This document shows, piece after piece, positions 26,506-34,840 of a stretch of DNA of 35,203 bases (position 1 is the first letter of the stretch; each line of letters opens with the position of its first letter). The notes under the pieces are model-generated. The model ran no database searches, was not told the DNA's origin, and worked only from the letters and a program-made list of their open reading frames with translations. The position numbers and the translations under genes were made by a program. Origin of the DNA: an uncultured Kangiella sp. (GTDB lineage: Bacteria > Pseudomonadota > Gammaproteobacteria > Enterobacterales > Kangiellaceae); NCBI GenBank assembly GCA_950096615.1, contig CATNCP010000030.1:1-35203 (forward strand), in the 5' to 3' direction.

Positions 26506-27195
26506 ATGAAAAAATCACTTCTACTAATTGCTGCGCTTTTCTGTTCTACCAACTTGCAAGCAATCGAACAACAATGGACTAATGTAAAGCTTCAATACAA
26601 CGATTATTCCTATGATGGTAAAAGTAAGGCAGTACTAGGGCGTTATGAATTTATTGATAACTTTTATGTTATGGCTGACTACTTGGAGCACGAGAGTAGT
26701 TATGACCGGGTACGTTTTGATCCAACTTCTGGCACTAATATACCCGTTCACATTACACGTGACTACAATGTCTATGGTGTCGGTGTCGGCGCCTATTACG
26801 ATATTACAGATAGTTTTACTATGAATGTGGAGTTTGAGCGTAGCAAAAGTGACGACTATGAATTCTTTGTTGAAGCTGATGAAGGCTTTTACTTGAACCC
26901 ATGCCCAAGTTTCAATGAGTGTGACACCATCACTTCTGAATACGGTAGAAATGACACAAAGCTTTATAATAGCAGCCTTACAGTAAATACCAGCTGGGCT
27001 ATTACAGAGAACTTGGTATTATCTGCCGGCCTGTTAAACCGTCGTAATGATGAAAGTAGCTCGAACACGCTCCTTTATAGAGAGCTGGGGCTTTCCTACT
27101 TCTTTACCCCTGAACTTGGGTTGGAATATATTAGAGTAGAACGTAATGGCTCAGACTTCCACATTAACCGTTTCAATATTGTCTACGCATTTTAA
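26506..27195 (+). CDS. Secreted beta-barrel outer-membrane protein of unknown function
   Basis: The 229-residue product has a clear signal peptide (MKKSLLLIAALFCSTNLQA, cleavage after residue 19). Many short amphipathic strands rich in tyrosine follow (for example YNVYGVGVGAYYDI and LGLEYIRVERN). It ends in phenylalanine (NIVYAF), the C-terminal signal recognised by the BAM complex. This supports a small outer-membrane barrel of perhaps eight strands. A pair of cysteines in NPCPSFNEC may form a disulfide in an extracellular loop. I cannot assign a ligand. AAGGA lies 6 bases before the ATG and a strong terminator follows, so it is probably a single-gene transcript. An inverted repeat at 26373-26403 and a poor promoter-like pair near 26411-26437 lie upstream. 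Confidence 0.8.
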   Translation: MKKSLLLIAALFCSTNLQAIEQQWTNVKLQYNDYSYDGKSKAVLGRYEFIDNFYVMADYLEHESSYDRVRFDPTSGTNIPVHITRDYNVYGVGVGAYYDITDSFTMNVEFERSKSDDYEFFVEADEGFYLNPCPSFNECDTITSEYGRNDTKLYNSSLTVNTSWAITENLVLSAGLLNRRNDESSSNTLLYRELGLSYFFTPELGLEYIRVERNGSDFHINRFNIVYAF

Positions 27196-27211
27196 TAAAT
27201 GCAGCTATGTT

Positions 27212-27246
27212 ACAGCAGGCTAATTCTTAAAGTCTGCTGTTTTATT
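27212..27246 (+). terminator. Intrinsic terminator of the beta-barrel gene
   Basis: ACAGCAGGCT and AGTCTGCTGT form a 10-base-pair stem with one G-U pair. TTTATT follows directly. It begins 17 bases after the stop codon at 27195. Confidence 0.8.
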
Positions 27247-27429
27247 AGCAACTCTTAAAAATCCAGCAGAAAAATAACAACCAACTACCCCCCTTCAAGA
27301 TATCACTTCCTCTTTTAGTAACTTTACCTGAACCTCAGACAAAGCCTTATGCAACACTCACCGCTTATTTACGCTCCACGAATAAGGGAGCCACTCTTCA
27401 ATATAACCGAATCTTTATCAGCAATAGAA
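27247..27429. other. Gene-free stretch
   Basis: Between the beta-barrel terminator and the tRNA terminator I see no gene, RNA or repeat. A short open frame running from 27349 into the tRNA-Leu gene is an antisense artefact. Confidence 0.6.
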
Positions 27430-27458
27430 ACAAAAAAGCCTTGCATAAGCAAGGCTTT
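27430..27458 (-). terminator. Intrinsic terminator of the tRNA operon
   Basis: On the minus strand a perfect 10-base-pair stem (AAAGCCTTGC, loop TTAT, GCAAGGCTTT) runs into a run of six T. It lies 50 bases after the tRNA-Leu 3' end and closes the glyW-cysT-leuZ transcript. Confidence 0.9.
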
Positions 27459-27507
27459 GAATTCTTTATGGTCTTTTGGAGCAAGCTTTATAAATAAAGA
27501 TAAAGAA

Positions 27508-27594
27508 TGGTGCCCAGGGCCGGAATCGAACCGGCACGGTGTCGCCACCGAGGGATTTTAAGTCCCTTGCGTCTACCAATTTCGCCACCTGGGC
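27508..27594 (-). tRNA. leuZ: tRNA-Leu (anticodon TAA)
   Basis: The minus strand folds as an 87-base class II tRNA with a long variable arm. The acceptor stem is GCCCAGG/CCTGGGC, the anticodon loop contains TTAAA with anticodon TAA, the T loop is GGTTCGATTCC, and CCA is encoded. It is the last gene of the tRNA cluster, at the position of leuZ in E. coli. Confidence 0.97.
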
Positions 27595-27620
27595 AGATGA
27601 CTGTCATCAGAGAGAAATTA

Positions 27621-27694
27621 TGGAGGCTGAGGCCGGAGTCGAACCGACGTCCACGGATTTGCAATCCGCTGTATAGCCACTCTACCACTCAGCC
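27621..27694 (-). tRNA. cysT: tRNA-Cys (anticodon GCA)
   Basis: The minus strand gives a 74-base tRNA with acceptor stem GGCTGAG/CTCAGCC, anticodon loop TTGCAAA (anticodon GCA), T loop GGTTCGACTCC and encoded TCCA. It lies 26 bases before tRNA-Leu and follows the internal terminator by 19 bases, matching cysT of E. coli in order. Confidence 0.97.
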
Positions 27695-27712
27695 AAAACC
27701 GACTTCTCTGAT

Positions 27713-27748
27713 AAAAAAACCTCGGACTATTTAGCACGAGGTTTTTTA
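27713..27748. terminator. Bidirectional intrinsic terminator inside the tRNA cluster
   Basis: AAAAAACCTCG (27714-27724) and CGAGGTTTTTT (27737-27747) form a perfect 11-base-pair stem with a 12-base loop and T-tracts on both strands. It lies between tRNA-Gly and tRNA-Cys, so it should reduce transcription of the cysteine and leucine tRNA genes from the upstream promoter. Confidence 0.8.
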
Positions 27749-27753
27749 GAATT

Positions 27754-27829
27754 TGGAGCGGGAAACGAGATTCGAACTCGCGACCCCAACCTTGGCAAGG
27801 TTGTGCTCTACCAGCTGAGCTATTCCCGC
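27754..27829 (-). tRNA. glyW: tRNA-Gly (anticodon GCC)
   Basis: The minus strand gives a 76-base tRNA with acceptor stem GCGGGAA/TTCCCGC, D arm TAGCTCAGCTGGTAGAGCA, anticodon loop TTGCCAA (anticodon GCC), T loop GAGTTCGAATCTC and encoded TCCA. It is first in the cluster and follows pgsA, as glyW does in E. coli. Confidence 0.98.
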
Positions 27830-27847
27830 GTCGTTTTGATGGCGTGC

Positions 27848-27875
27848 ATTTTACTGTGAAATCATTTTGTGTCAA
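27848..27875 (-). promoter_or_regulatory. Promoter of the tRNA cluster
   Basis: On the minus strand a consensus TTGACA (27875-27870) and TAAAAT (27853-27848) are 16 bases apart. GCACGCC directly follows the -10 element, a GC-rich discriminator typical of stable-RNA promoters under stringent control. Transcription would start near 27841, about 12 bases before tRNA-Gly. Confidence 0.87.
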
Positions 27876-27979
27876 CAATAAAAATCACTTTTTTTGCACT
27901 TTTCTTACGATTGATTAAGGCTTAAACAATGTGTCGTTTTTTCGACCAAAATCAAGGTGCTACCCGTAAGAGAAGGTTA

Positions 27980-28546
27980 TTATCCGTCATTCTTCTCGCT
28001 TGTCAAGTACGGCCAGGCAGCCCTCAGGTAGACCACCATCGACCATAAGGTTAATAGTGCCGCAACCCACATGAAAATATAACCAAAGGCTTTAGGCAGC
28101 CCAAAAATAGCTGGAGATGCTATTAGCAGCAAGAAAATCGCTAATAACTGGCACATGGTCTTAATTTTGCCAATCGCAGAAACACCGACCACGGCTCTAT
28201 TGCCAAGTTCAGCCATCCACTCTCTCAGCGCAGAAACGGTAATCTCTCGACCAATAATGATCATGCCAGGAATCGCCAGCCATGGTGAGCCTTCACGGGC
28301 AATCAGGAGAATCAGGGTTATCGCCACCATCAACTTATCCGCCACCGGGTCTAAGAAGGCCCCAAACGGCGATTCAATATTCATCCGGCGCGCTAAGAAA
28401 CCGTCTAACCAGTCTGTCCAAGCAGCCGTACAAAATATTGCGAGCGTTATCCAGCGTGCCGCCACACCGTCTATAAAAAAGAAAATGACGAAAAGCGGTA
28501 TCAGCAGGATCCTAAAAAAGGTAATGATGTTGGGTATGTTCCACAT
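27980..28546 (-). CDS. pgsA: CDP-diacylglycerol--glycerol-3-phosphate 3-phosphatidyltransferase
   Basis: From the ATG at 28546 the product has 188 residues, close to E. coli PgsA (182), and begins MWNIPNIITFFRILLIP like it. The CDP-alcohol phosphatidyltransferase signature DG-x2-AR-x8-G-x3-D-x3-D is present in DWLDGFLARRMN followed by GAFLDPVADK. Four or more membrane helices are evident. The enzyme makes phosphatidylglycerol phosphate, the committed step to phosphatidylglycerol and cardiolipin, at the inner membrane. A GTG at 28576 would add 10 residues but has no ribosome binding site, whereas GGGA precedes the ATG. The gene lies between uvrC and tRNA-Gly, as in E. coli. Confidence 0.95.
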   Translation of the reverse strand: MWNIPNIITFFRILLIPLFVIFFFIDGVAARWITLAIFCTAAWTDWLDGFLARRMNIESPFGAFLDPVADKLMVAITLILLIAREGSPWLAIPGMIIIGREITVSALREWMAELGNRAVVGVSAIGKIKTMCQLLAIFLLLIASPAIFGLPKAFGYIFMWVAALLTLWSMVVYLRAAWPYLTSEKNDG

Positions 28547-28620
28547 ACAAGTCCCAGTATTGTTATCTTTTAGCACTTTAGATGTGATTTATTGTACCTT
28601 AAGAAATCACAAAAATATTG

Positions 28621-30456
28621 CTAACTGTGTAAATAATCGTAGATTTTCTGCGCGATGGACAAGCTGATTCCCGGTGCTTTAGCAATATCCTTTGGGCTGG
28701 CCTTTTCAATCTCTTGCCATCCGCCAAAGTGTCTTAACAGTGATTGTCGACGCTTTGCTCCTACACCTGGTATCTCCTCTAATAAAGACTTTGTGCCTGA
28801 CTTTTTGCGCTGATGGCGGTGCTTAGTAATCGCAAAACGATGTGATTCGTCACGAATATGCTGGATAAAGTGCAAAGCTTTCGAGTCTTCGTCCAATAAG
28901 AGTGGCCTGTGTTGGCCAGGAAACCATATTTGTTCCATTCCAACCTTTCGATCAGAACCTTTGGACACACCGATAACTGGAACGTGCGTGATATCCAGCT
29001 GATTAAACACATCTTCAGCTTTAGCCAACTGCCCCTTACCACCATCTACAATCACTAAGTCGGGAAGTGTTTTTTCATCAGCAAGCAATCGCTTGTAACG
29101 CCTCGTTAAAACCTGTTCCATGGCAGCATAGTCGTCACCCGGCTCAATTCCTGAAATATTAAAAATTCGATAGTCAGATTTTTTAGGCCCGTTCTCATCA
29201 AAAACCACACAAGACCCCACCGTTTGATTGCCTTGTGTATGGCTGATATCAAAACACTCAACATACTTCGGCATCGCTTCAAGCTGCAAGGCCTTTTGTA
29301 GCTCTAATAACCTCTTGGTGAAGTTCGACTTACTATTGAGCTTGGCTCTTAACGAATGCTGAGCGTTTTTATTAGCGAAGTCCTGCCACTCCTTAGTTTG
29401 CCCTCGACTAGCTGCTTTAAGCGTCACTTTAGACTGCTTATGCTGGGACAAGGCCTCGCTAATAGTAGCGCTATCCTCTGGCAACTTCTCTAAAAAGACC
29501 TGCTTAGGGGTTTCTGCGCCGGAGAGGTAATAGAAAGTTAAGAAAGAGCTCACAATTTCATCAAGCTCGCTGTGCTTGGGCACTTTCGGATAATAAGTTT
29601 TATTACCCACAATCATGCCGTTGCGGATAAACACTAATAGTATGCAACAAGTACCCGAAGCATAAGCCACGCCAACCACATCCAAATCGGAAGCCGTTCC
29701 ACTGATCACTTGCTGCTGCATGACATGGCGCATCTGCTTAATTTGGTCTCGAAACCTGGCGGCTAACTCAAATTCAAGGCTTTCACTCGCTTTATCCATC
29801 TTTTTCTGCAAACGGCTAATCACTTGGTCGCTTTTACCCCGATAAAATAAACGAACGTTTTCCACGTCTTTGGCGTAGTCTTCTTTCGAAATGTAGTTCA
29901 CGCACGGAGCTGTGCATCGTTTAATTTGATATTGCAGACAAGGCCGAGAACGATTAGCAAAATAGCTGTCTTCACATTGACGGATCTGAAAGACCTTCTG
30001 CATCAAGGATAAACTTTGACGTACGGCAGAAGTACTCGGGAAAGGACCAAAGTAATCGCCCTTTTCTTTCTTCGCTCCTCGATGATATCCCAAACGCGGG
30101 TAATCGCCTCCCGATAAAAAGACAAACGGATACGACTTATCATCACGGAAAATCACGTTAAAACGTGGCTTGTACTTTTTAATCAGGTTATTTTCGAGCA
30201 GTAAGGCTTCGGTTTCAGTGTCCGTTACGGTAGTGTGTATATCTTCGATATAGGTCACTAACAGCTCAGTCTTTGGCGACAAATGCTGCTTAACGAAGTA
30301 GCTTTTTACACGATTACTGAGATTTTTAGCCTTGCCCACATAAAGCGTTTCACCGTCTTTATCCAGCATCTGGTAAACACCAGGCTTTTTACTAAGGTGA
30401 GCGAGAATTTGCTTAATCTGAGGCTTAATGGTGTTTTGAGCGTCCGATTCAGACAT
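28621..30456 (-). CDS. uvrC: Excinuclease ABC subunit C
   Basis: The 611-residue protein equals E. coli UvrC (610) in length and order. An N-terminal GIY-YIG nuclease domain makes the 3' cut (KKPGVYQML, LYVGKAKNLSNRV, about residues 23-50). A UVR motif follows at about 205-245 (FELAARFRDQIKQM). Next is the RNase H-like domain for the 5' cut (VIVDGGKGQLAKA). A double helix-hairpin-helix lies at the C-terminus (EEIPGVGAKRRQSLLRHFGG and APGISLSIAQKI). With UvrA and UvrB it performs nucleotide excision repair. It starts 11 bases after the uvrY stop and is followed by pgsA, the conserved gammaproteobacterial order. Both nuclease regions appear intact. Confidence 0.97.
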   Translation of the reverse strand: MSESDAQNTIKPQIKQILAHLSKKPGVYQMLDKDGETLYVGKAKNLSNRVKSYFVKQHLSPKTELLVTYIEDIHTTVTDTETEALLLENNLIKKYKPRFNVIFRDDKSYPFVFLSGGDYPRLGYHRGAKKEKGDYFGPFPSTSAVRQSLSLMQKVFQIRQCEDSYFANRSRPCLQYQIKRCTAPCVNYISKEDYAKDVENVRLFYRGKSDQVISRLQKKMDKASESLEFELAARFRDQIKQMRHVMQQQVISGTASDLDVVGVAYASGTCCILLVFIRNGMIVGNKTYYPKVPKHSELDEIVSSFLTFYYLSGAETPKQVFLEKLPEDSATISEALSQHKQSKVTLKAASRGQTKEWQDFANKNAQHSLRAKLNSKSNFTKRLLELQKALQLEAMPKYVECFDISHTQGNQTVGSCVVFDENGPKKSDYRIFNISGIEPGDDYAAMEQVLTRRYKRLLADEKTLPDLVIVDGGKGQLAKAEDVFNQLDITHVPVIGVSKGSDRKVGMEQIWFPGQHRPLLLDEDSKALHFIQHIRDESHRFAITKHRHQRKKSGTKSLLEEIPGVGAKRRQSLLRHFGGWQEIEKASPKDIAKAPGISLSIAQKIYDYLHS

Positions 30457-30467
30457 CTGGCTGGGAA

Positions 30468-31106
30468 CTACTGCGACTCAATCACTTTATAGCGAAGGGC
30501 TAAGTGAGTTAAGCCCACGTCATTCTCAACACCCAGCTTCTCGAATAGTCGATAGCGGTAGCTATTCACCGTTTTAGGGCTTAAATGAAGCGTATCAGAG
30601 ATACTCTGCACCTTCTCACCACGAGTAATCATCAGCATGATCTGCATCTCGCGCTCAGAAAGTTTAGAAAAAGGATTGTCGTCATGGTTCTTGAATTGAC
30701 TAATGGCCATCTGCTGCGCGACTTCAGCAGCAAGATAAAGCTTACCGCGATTAACCGAATGAATCGCCTTAACCATTTCTTCGATGTCAGTGCCCTTGGT
30801 TAGATAGCCCATAGCACCGGCGCTAATAAACTGACTAGGATACGGCTCATCGCCATGGACGGTAAGCGCAATGACCTTTAAGTCGGGGTCAAATCGTAAC
30901 ATCCGGCGAGTAGCTTCTAAGCCACCAATCCCCGGCATATTAGCATCCATCAACACCACATGAGGTTGATGGGCTTTTTGTTGTGTGATGGCTTCTTCAC
31001 CTGATTTTGCTTCCCCGATCACTTCTATACCTTCCGCATCTGACAAAAGGCGACTCAGTCCGGTACGAACCAAATCATGATCATCGACTAGCAAAACTTT
31101 TATCAC
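30468..31106 (-). CDS. uvrY: UvrY/GacA-type response regulator
   Basis: The 212-residue protein has an N-terminal receiver domain (VDDHD acidic pocket at 8-12, phosphoacceptor D54 in VVLMDANMPG, T82 in ALTVHGD, K104 in YLTKG) and a C-terminal LuxR-type helix-turn-helix at about 145-210 (LSEREMQIM, LSPKTVNSYRYRLFEKL). UvrY/GacA is phosphorylated by the BarA/GacS sensor and activates small RNAs that titrate CsrA/RsmA; neither partner is in this window. The position just before uvrC is diagnostic. The start is GTG at 31106, supported by AGGGGG about 6 bases upstream. Family call is firm and the pathway is inferred from orthology. Confidence 0.95.
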   Translation of the reverse strand: MIKVLLVDDHDLVRTGLSRLLSDAEGIEVIGEAKSGEEAITQQKAHQPHVVLMDANMPGIGGLEATRRMLRFDPDLKVIALTVHGDEPYPSQFISAGAMGYLTKGTDIEEMVKAIHSVNRGKLYLAAEVAQQMAISQFKNHDDNPFSKLSEREMQIMLMITRGEKVQSISDTLHLSPKTVNSYRYRLFEKLGVENDVGLTHLALRYKVIESQ

Positions 31107-31221
31107 GCAACCCCCTACTTTCTATGACATAAATCTAAAATAGAACTTTAATTTAGCGGTTCAATTATTATGAAATTAGGTTAAGATAGCAAGCAAGATC
31201 AAGATAAGTTTGGAAGATAGT

Positions 31222-31740
31222 ATGATTATTAAACGCATTATGTTACTCAGCTCACTATTCATTATTAGCGCAAATCTACAGGCAGCTTCTAGCGCTGAAG
31301 ACTGCGCTGCTATTACGGATAATAATAAGCGTTTAGAGTGCTACGATAAATTTCTAAAAAAACAGAAAGAGCAACGTCATCAAGAAACACCCAAGCCATC
31401 AGAACCTACTGTCAAAGAGTCAGCACCAGCAGTTACTGAATCACCTGAGCCAGAATTAACCGTTGAAGAAAAGTTTGGCTCTGAAAAGCTTAAAGACCCA
31501 TCCAAAAAACCTAAAAGTGTTGATGAAATCAGTTCACGAGCTATCGGCACTTATAAAATGTGGGAAAAAGGTATACCGGTAACGCTAGAAAATGGCCAGG
31601 TGTGGGAAATCACTGATCACAGAAGCACTTATCATAAAGTTACCAACCCCATTATTACTATTGAAAAAGCACTATTCGGTAGTTATCTTCTTGGTATCGA
31701 AGGACTAAATAAGCGCTTTCGAGCCAAACGTATAAAATAA
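31222..31740 (+). CDS. Small exported protein with a CYD motif, unknown function
   Basis: From the ATG at 31222 the product has 172 residues. A signal peptide covers about residues 1-22 (MIIKRIMLLSSLFIISANLQA). Then comes EDCAAITDNNKRLECYDKF, a two-cysteine segment of the C-x(n)-RLxCYD type seen at the start of many gammaproteobacterial periplasmic proteins. A proline- and glutamate-rich linker (about 50-85) precedes a conserved-looking C-terminal part with LENGQVWEITD and a basic end (NKRFRAKRIK). I know of no assigned function for this arrangement. A TTG at 31210 would add four residues, but GGAAG is well placed for the ATG. It is divergent from uvrY and followed by a hairpin. Confidence 0.75.
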   Translation: MIIKRIMLLSSLFIISANLQAASSAEDCAAITDNNKRLECYDKFLKKQKEQRHQETPKPSEPTVKESAPAVTESPEPELTVEEKFGSEKLKDPSKKPKSVDEISSRAIGTYKMWEKGIPVTLENGQVWEITDHRSTYHKVTNPIITIEKALFGSYLLGIEGLNKRFRAKRIK

Positions 31741-31754
31741 CCCATCTATCACAA

Positions 31755-31790
31755 CTGCTCAGGCAGCGTAGCCAAACGCCTCCTGAGCAG
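31755..31790 (+). terminator. Long hairpin after the small exported protein gene
   Basis: CTGCTCAGG (31755-31763) pairs perfectly with CCTGAGCAG (31782-31790). After a two-base internal loop, GCGT (31766-31769) pairs with ACGC (31776-31779), giving 13 base pairs. It starts 15 bases after the stop, but GAACTTTCCC follows rather than a clean T-tract, so it may be a weak terminator or a stabilising structure. Confidence 0.5.
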
Positions 31791-31984
31791 GAACTTTCCC
31801 CCCCTATTCTCATTTACGATTCACCATTAATGCCAAGTTGCATTGTTTTTGCAGATTTCTCGTACAACAACTCCCTCTTTCAGCTATAGAATATCGCTAA
31901 TAATCTGCCAAGCTAGTCTAGAGGCGAGTTCTTTGTGAGAAAGCGCCTCAAACATTATGGAATACATTTACAAGGAGTTTTACT

Positions 31985-34840
31985 ATGTCACTATATAGCA
32001 AGTGGATAGTGCCTTTATGTGTGGTACTTTTTGCTGGCGGCTTACAGGCCTCAGAAAAGTATCCGCCTCGGCAGTACGATGGCTTAGCGCCTGTCGATGA
32101 TAACGGTAATGTCCAAGAATACCTAGAAACAGGTTCATCCCTCACCCTCGCCGCTTCTGGCTTAGACAAAAATCGCATCTATGAAGTCCGTTTAGGGATT
32201 GATACAGAGTATGTGGATAATTACGAAGAAGCAGTAAGTTTCGCCCGCGTAAGCACTAACGTTAATGGCGAAATACCGAACTTTGTTTTGTGGTATCACA
32301 GCGGTGTTATCGGCTGTTCTTACCGTTCCAAACGAGAACTTGAGCAACCTTTTGCTTTTCGCAGCTTTGATGAAGCAGCGGAAAAACTCGCCGGACGTCG
32401 TCTGGCAGTCAGTTTACACGAAGTTGAACGCGACGAATCAGGGCGCGTCCCGCCGATGAAGCTCGGAGTGAGCAAGCCGATTCAAACGTTACAGTTGCCT
32501 ATTATCCAAGCCAAAAAACCAACGGTTTATCCATCCGATAAAGAGGCATGCCTGCATAACAGTATGCATAGCCAAAAACAGGATCTGCATATCTCAGGTA
32601 GAAATTTCGAGCCTGGCGAAAAACTTCGCGTATCCTTAGTGCCAAATCAGCGCCGTTGGTCTATCGGAGATCAGGTCAACGACATTACAGGTGAGTTCAG
32701 CGCCGCTGCTGCTGAGTGGGTCGAAGCCGACGCTAGTGGTCGTTTTACCGTGCGTAGCTGGGATCGAGAGTTACAACGCCGTGGTGCCTACGACATCGTC
32801 GTTCAACGCGAAGATCGCGAACTGGATTATGATCGACTGGACCTAAGAGATCGCATATCTTACGGCCAAGATACTGCATTTGTACTTTATCTCTACTACC
32901 CTCCTGGCGGTCCTCTGATGGACATCGCAGGTCGTAAACTCAACGGTGGTTTTCCCTACTTTGAGTTTGCCGATTCTTTTGCCGACGAAAACGATGACGT
33001 TTGGGGCGCAGTCGATCCAACCTACGTTCAACCAAGCCATGCAGGTGGTAATTATGCCGCTTACTACGTGGTAAACCACCGTGATACGCCACAATGGGAC
33101 CCTGGTATGGGCGGGTCGACCAACCTCGTAGATGTCTCTGGTGGTATTGAAATCATGCGCGTTAAATCCGGCTGTATTAACGGTACCGATACCATTATCT
33201 GGCACGCACCTCTCAACAAGGGTGAATACGATGTGGTTGTCGATTTCGGCTCAACCGTAGCCATGACGCCTGCGGACTTCGTCACCGACAATAACTACGA
33301 TAATAGTACCGATTTCCTCGATGGCTCAACGCAAATTGGCTTTATCGTAGCAGACGATCCTTACGACTTAGGCAGCTATGCAATTGGTGAGTTCGAGTAC
33401 AGCTTTGACGATTACTTCGCGACAATGGGTAATGCTTCTGATGTCGACCTGCGTGCGATCGTTCGTTATCCCGCGACCGTCGCTGGAACCAATACACCTG
33501 TTGCCGCAGGCCAGCATCCGATATTCTTGATTCAGCACGGTAATCACCGCGTTTGTGAAATATCAGTGCCACAGCCGCATCATGTAAACTGTCCAGTTAA
33601 CCAACGGACGCCTAATCATGAAGGTTATATGCGTCTGCTGGAAACCTTGGCGAGTAACGGTGTGATTGCGGTATCAATTGATGCGTTCGACTTAAGCGGC
33701 TGGGTTCCTCAGTGGATTCCAGAGCGTGGTGAGTTAATCTTGCGTCATATGGAACTGTGGTCGCACATGAATAACGCGGCAACCTACCCAACCTACCCAG
33801 ATCCAAGTTCAGGTCTATTTACCAATCATTTGGATATGACCAAGATGGCGGTCAGTGGACACTCTCGTGGTGGCGAAGGATCTGTTGCAGCCTATGTCCA
33901 AAACTCGGCGTTTAACATTGTCGCGGTTTCTTCCATCGCCCCAACGGATCGGTATGATATGAGCAACCCACTGTATACACTGGGCGACGTGCCTTATTTT
34001 GTGATGCTGCCCGCTGCTGATGGTGATGTTTGGGATATTCGAGGACAGCGTATTTATGATCGTGCAGGCAGTACGATTAGCGATAACACGATCAAAAGTG
34101 GCTTCCACCTGTATGGCGCAAACCACAACTTCTTTAACACGGTTTGGGCTTCACACAACGATGACGCCTCTCCATCCAGGCCACAATTCATACCAGCAGC
34201 ACAGCAACAACGTGTTGGCGAAGCCTACCTAGCAGCCTTTAACTTGATTCACCTAAAAGGTGAGTCGGTTTATCAAGACATGCTACGCGGAAACTTAAGC
34301 TTCCCATCGACCGCAGGTGTTAATAACTACCACTTCCACCATGAAAAAATTCACCAAAAGGTTGAAGATGGTTCAGACAACACCACTAGCTCGACAGCAG
34401 TCAGCAAGTGGTCGGTAAATGGGCCATCGGTTCACAGCACGCAAGCACTACAAGTCGGCTGGGGCTCAAGCTCCGCAACCATGGAGTACGCCATTCCATC
34501 AGGGCAGCAAGACGTCTCAGGCTATGAAGTCCTATCGTTCCGCGTCGGCATGACCAACGCAGGATCAAACCCAGTATCAGGAACGCAAGACTTCCGTGTA
34601 GAACTCGTTAGTGGTTCAAACCAACGCTCGACACACGCCGCGAATTTCGACCAAATACCCGTACCTTATGATCGCCCAGGAACCGACCATAACGTCATGA
34701 CTACGGTCAGAATCCCGCTGCACTCATTTATCGTTAATAACTCGAATGTCGACCTAACTGACATCGACCTTATTCGATTCAAATTTAACCATCCATCACA
34801 AGGAGAAATCTATGTGGACGATATTGAATTCTCACGCTAA
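31985..34840 (+). CDS. Large secreted alpha/beta hydrolase with N-terminal and C-terminal beta domains
   Basis: The 951-residue product has a signal peptide (about 1-22, ending GGLQA). An N-terminal beta-rich region runs to about residue 470. An alpha/beta hydrolase core (about 480-760) carries the nucleophile elbow GHSRGG with S627, an aspartate in AADGDVWD (D679-D684, most likely D681) and H714 in GANHNFF. The C-terminal region from about 800 is beta-sandwich-like and ends IYVDDIEFS, a pattern common in carbohydrate-binding modules. The core resembles secreted lipases/cutinase-like polyester hydrolases, with an HGN segment as a possible oxyanion hole, but the substrate is unknown. The RBS AAGGAG precedes the ATG. 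It is followed, with a 29-base overlap, by another secreted protein gene. Confidence 0.8.
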   Translation: MSLYSKWIVPLCVVLFAGGLQASEKYPPRQYDGLAPVDDNGNVQEYLETGSSLTLAASGLDKNRIYEVRLGIDTEYVDNYEEAVSFARVSTNVNGEIPNFVLWYHSGVIGCSYRSKRELEQPFAFRSFDEAAEKLAGRRLAVSLHEVERDESGRVPPMKLGVSKPIQTLQLPIIQAKKPTVYPSDKEACLHNSMHSQKQDLHISGRNFEPGEKLRVSLVPNQRRWSIGDQVNDITGEFSAAAAEWVEADASGRFTVRSWDRELQRRGAYDIVVQREDRELDYDRLDLRDRISYGQDTAFVLYLYYPPGGPLMDIAGRKLNGGFPYFEFADSFADENDDVWGAVDPTYVQPSHAGGNYAAYYVVNHRDTPQWDPGMGGSTNLVDVSGGIEIMRVKSGCINGTDTIIWHAPLNKGEYDVVVDFGSTVAMTPADFVTDNNYDNSTDFLDGSTQIGFIVADDPYDLGSYAIGEFEYSFDDYFATMGNASDVDLRAIVRYPATVAGTNTPVAAGQHPIFLIQHGNHRVCEISVPQPHHVNCPVNQRTPNHEGYMRLLETLASNGVIAVSIDAFDLSGWVPQWIPERGELILRHMELWSHMNNAATYPTYPDPSSGLFTNHLDMTKMAVSGHSRGGEGSVAAYVQNSAFNIVAVSSIAPTDRYDMSNPLYTLGDVPYFVMLPAADGDVWDIRGQRIYDRAGSTISDNTIKSGFHLYGANHNFFNTVWASHNDDASPSRPQFIPAAQQQRVGEAYLAAFNLIHLKGESVYQDMLRGNLSFPSTAGVNNYHFHHEKIHQKVEDGSDNTTSSTAVSKWSVNGPSVHSTQALQVGWGSSSATMEYAIPSGQQDVSGYEVLSFRVGMTNAGSNPVSGTQDFRVELVSGSNQRSTHAANFDQIPVPYDRPGTDHNVMTTVRIPLHSFIVNNSNVDLTDIDLIRFKFNHPSQGEIYVDDIEFSR
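34801..34805 (+). promoter_or_regulatory. Ribosome binding site for the overlapping downstream gene
   Basis: AGGAG lies inside the last codons of the hydrolase gene, 6 bases before the ATG at 34812. This fixes the start of the next gene in another frame and implies translational coupling. Confidence 0.8.

Noticed and set aside
27349-27878. Several short open frames on both strands across the tRNA cluster
   Set aside because: They read through the three tRNA genes, mostly antisense, and their peptides (for example PGPESNRHG and GIEPARCR) are typical tRNA-antisense artefacts.
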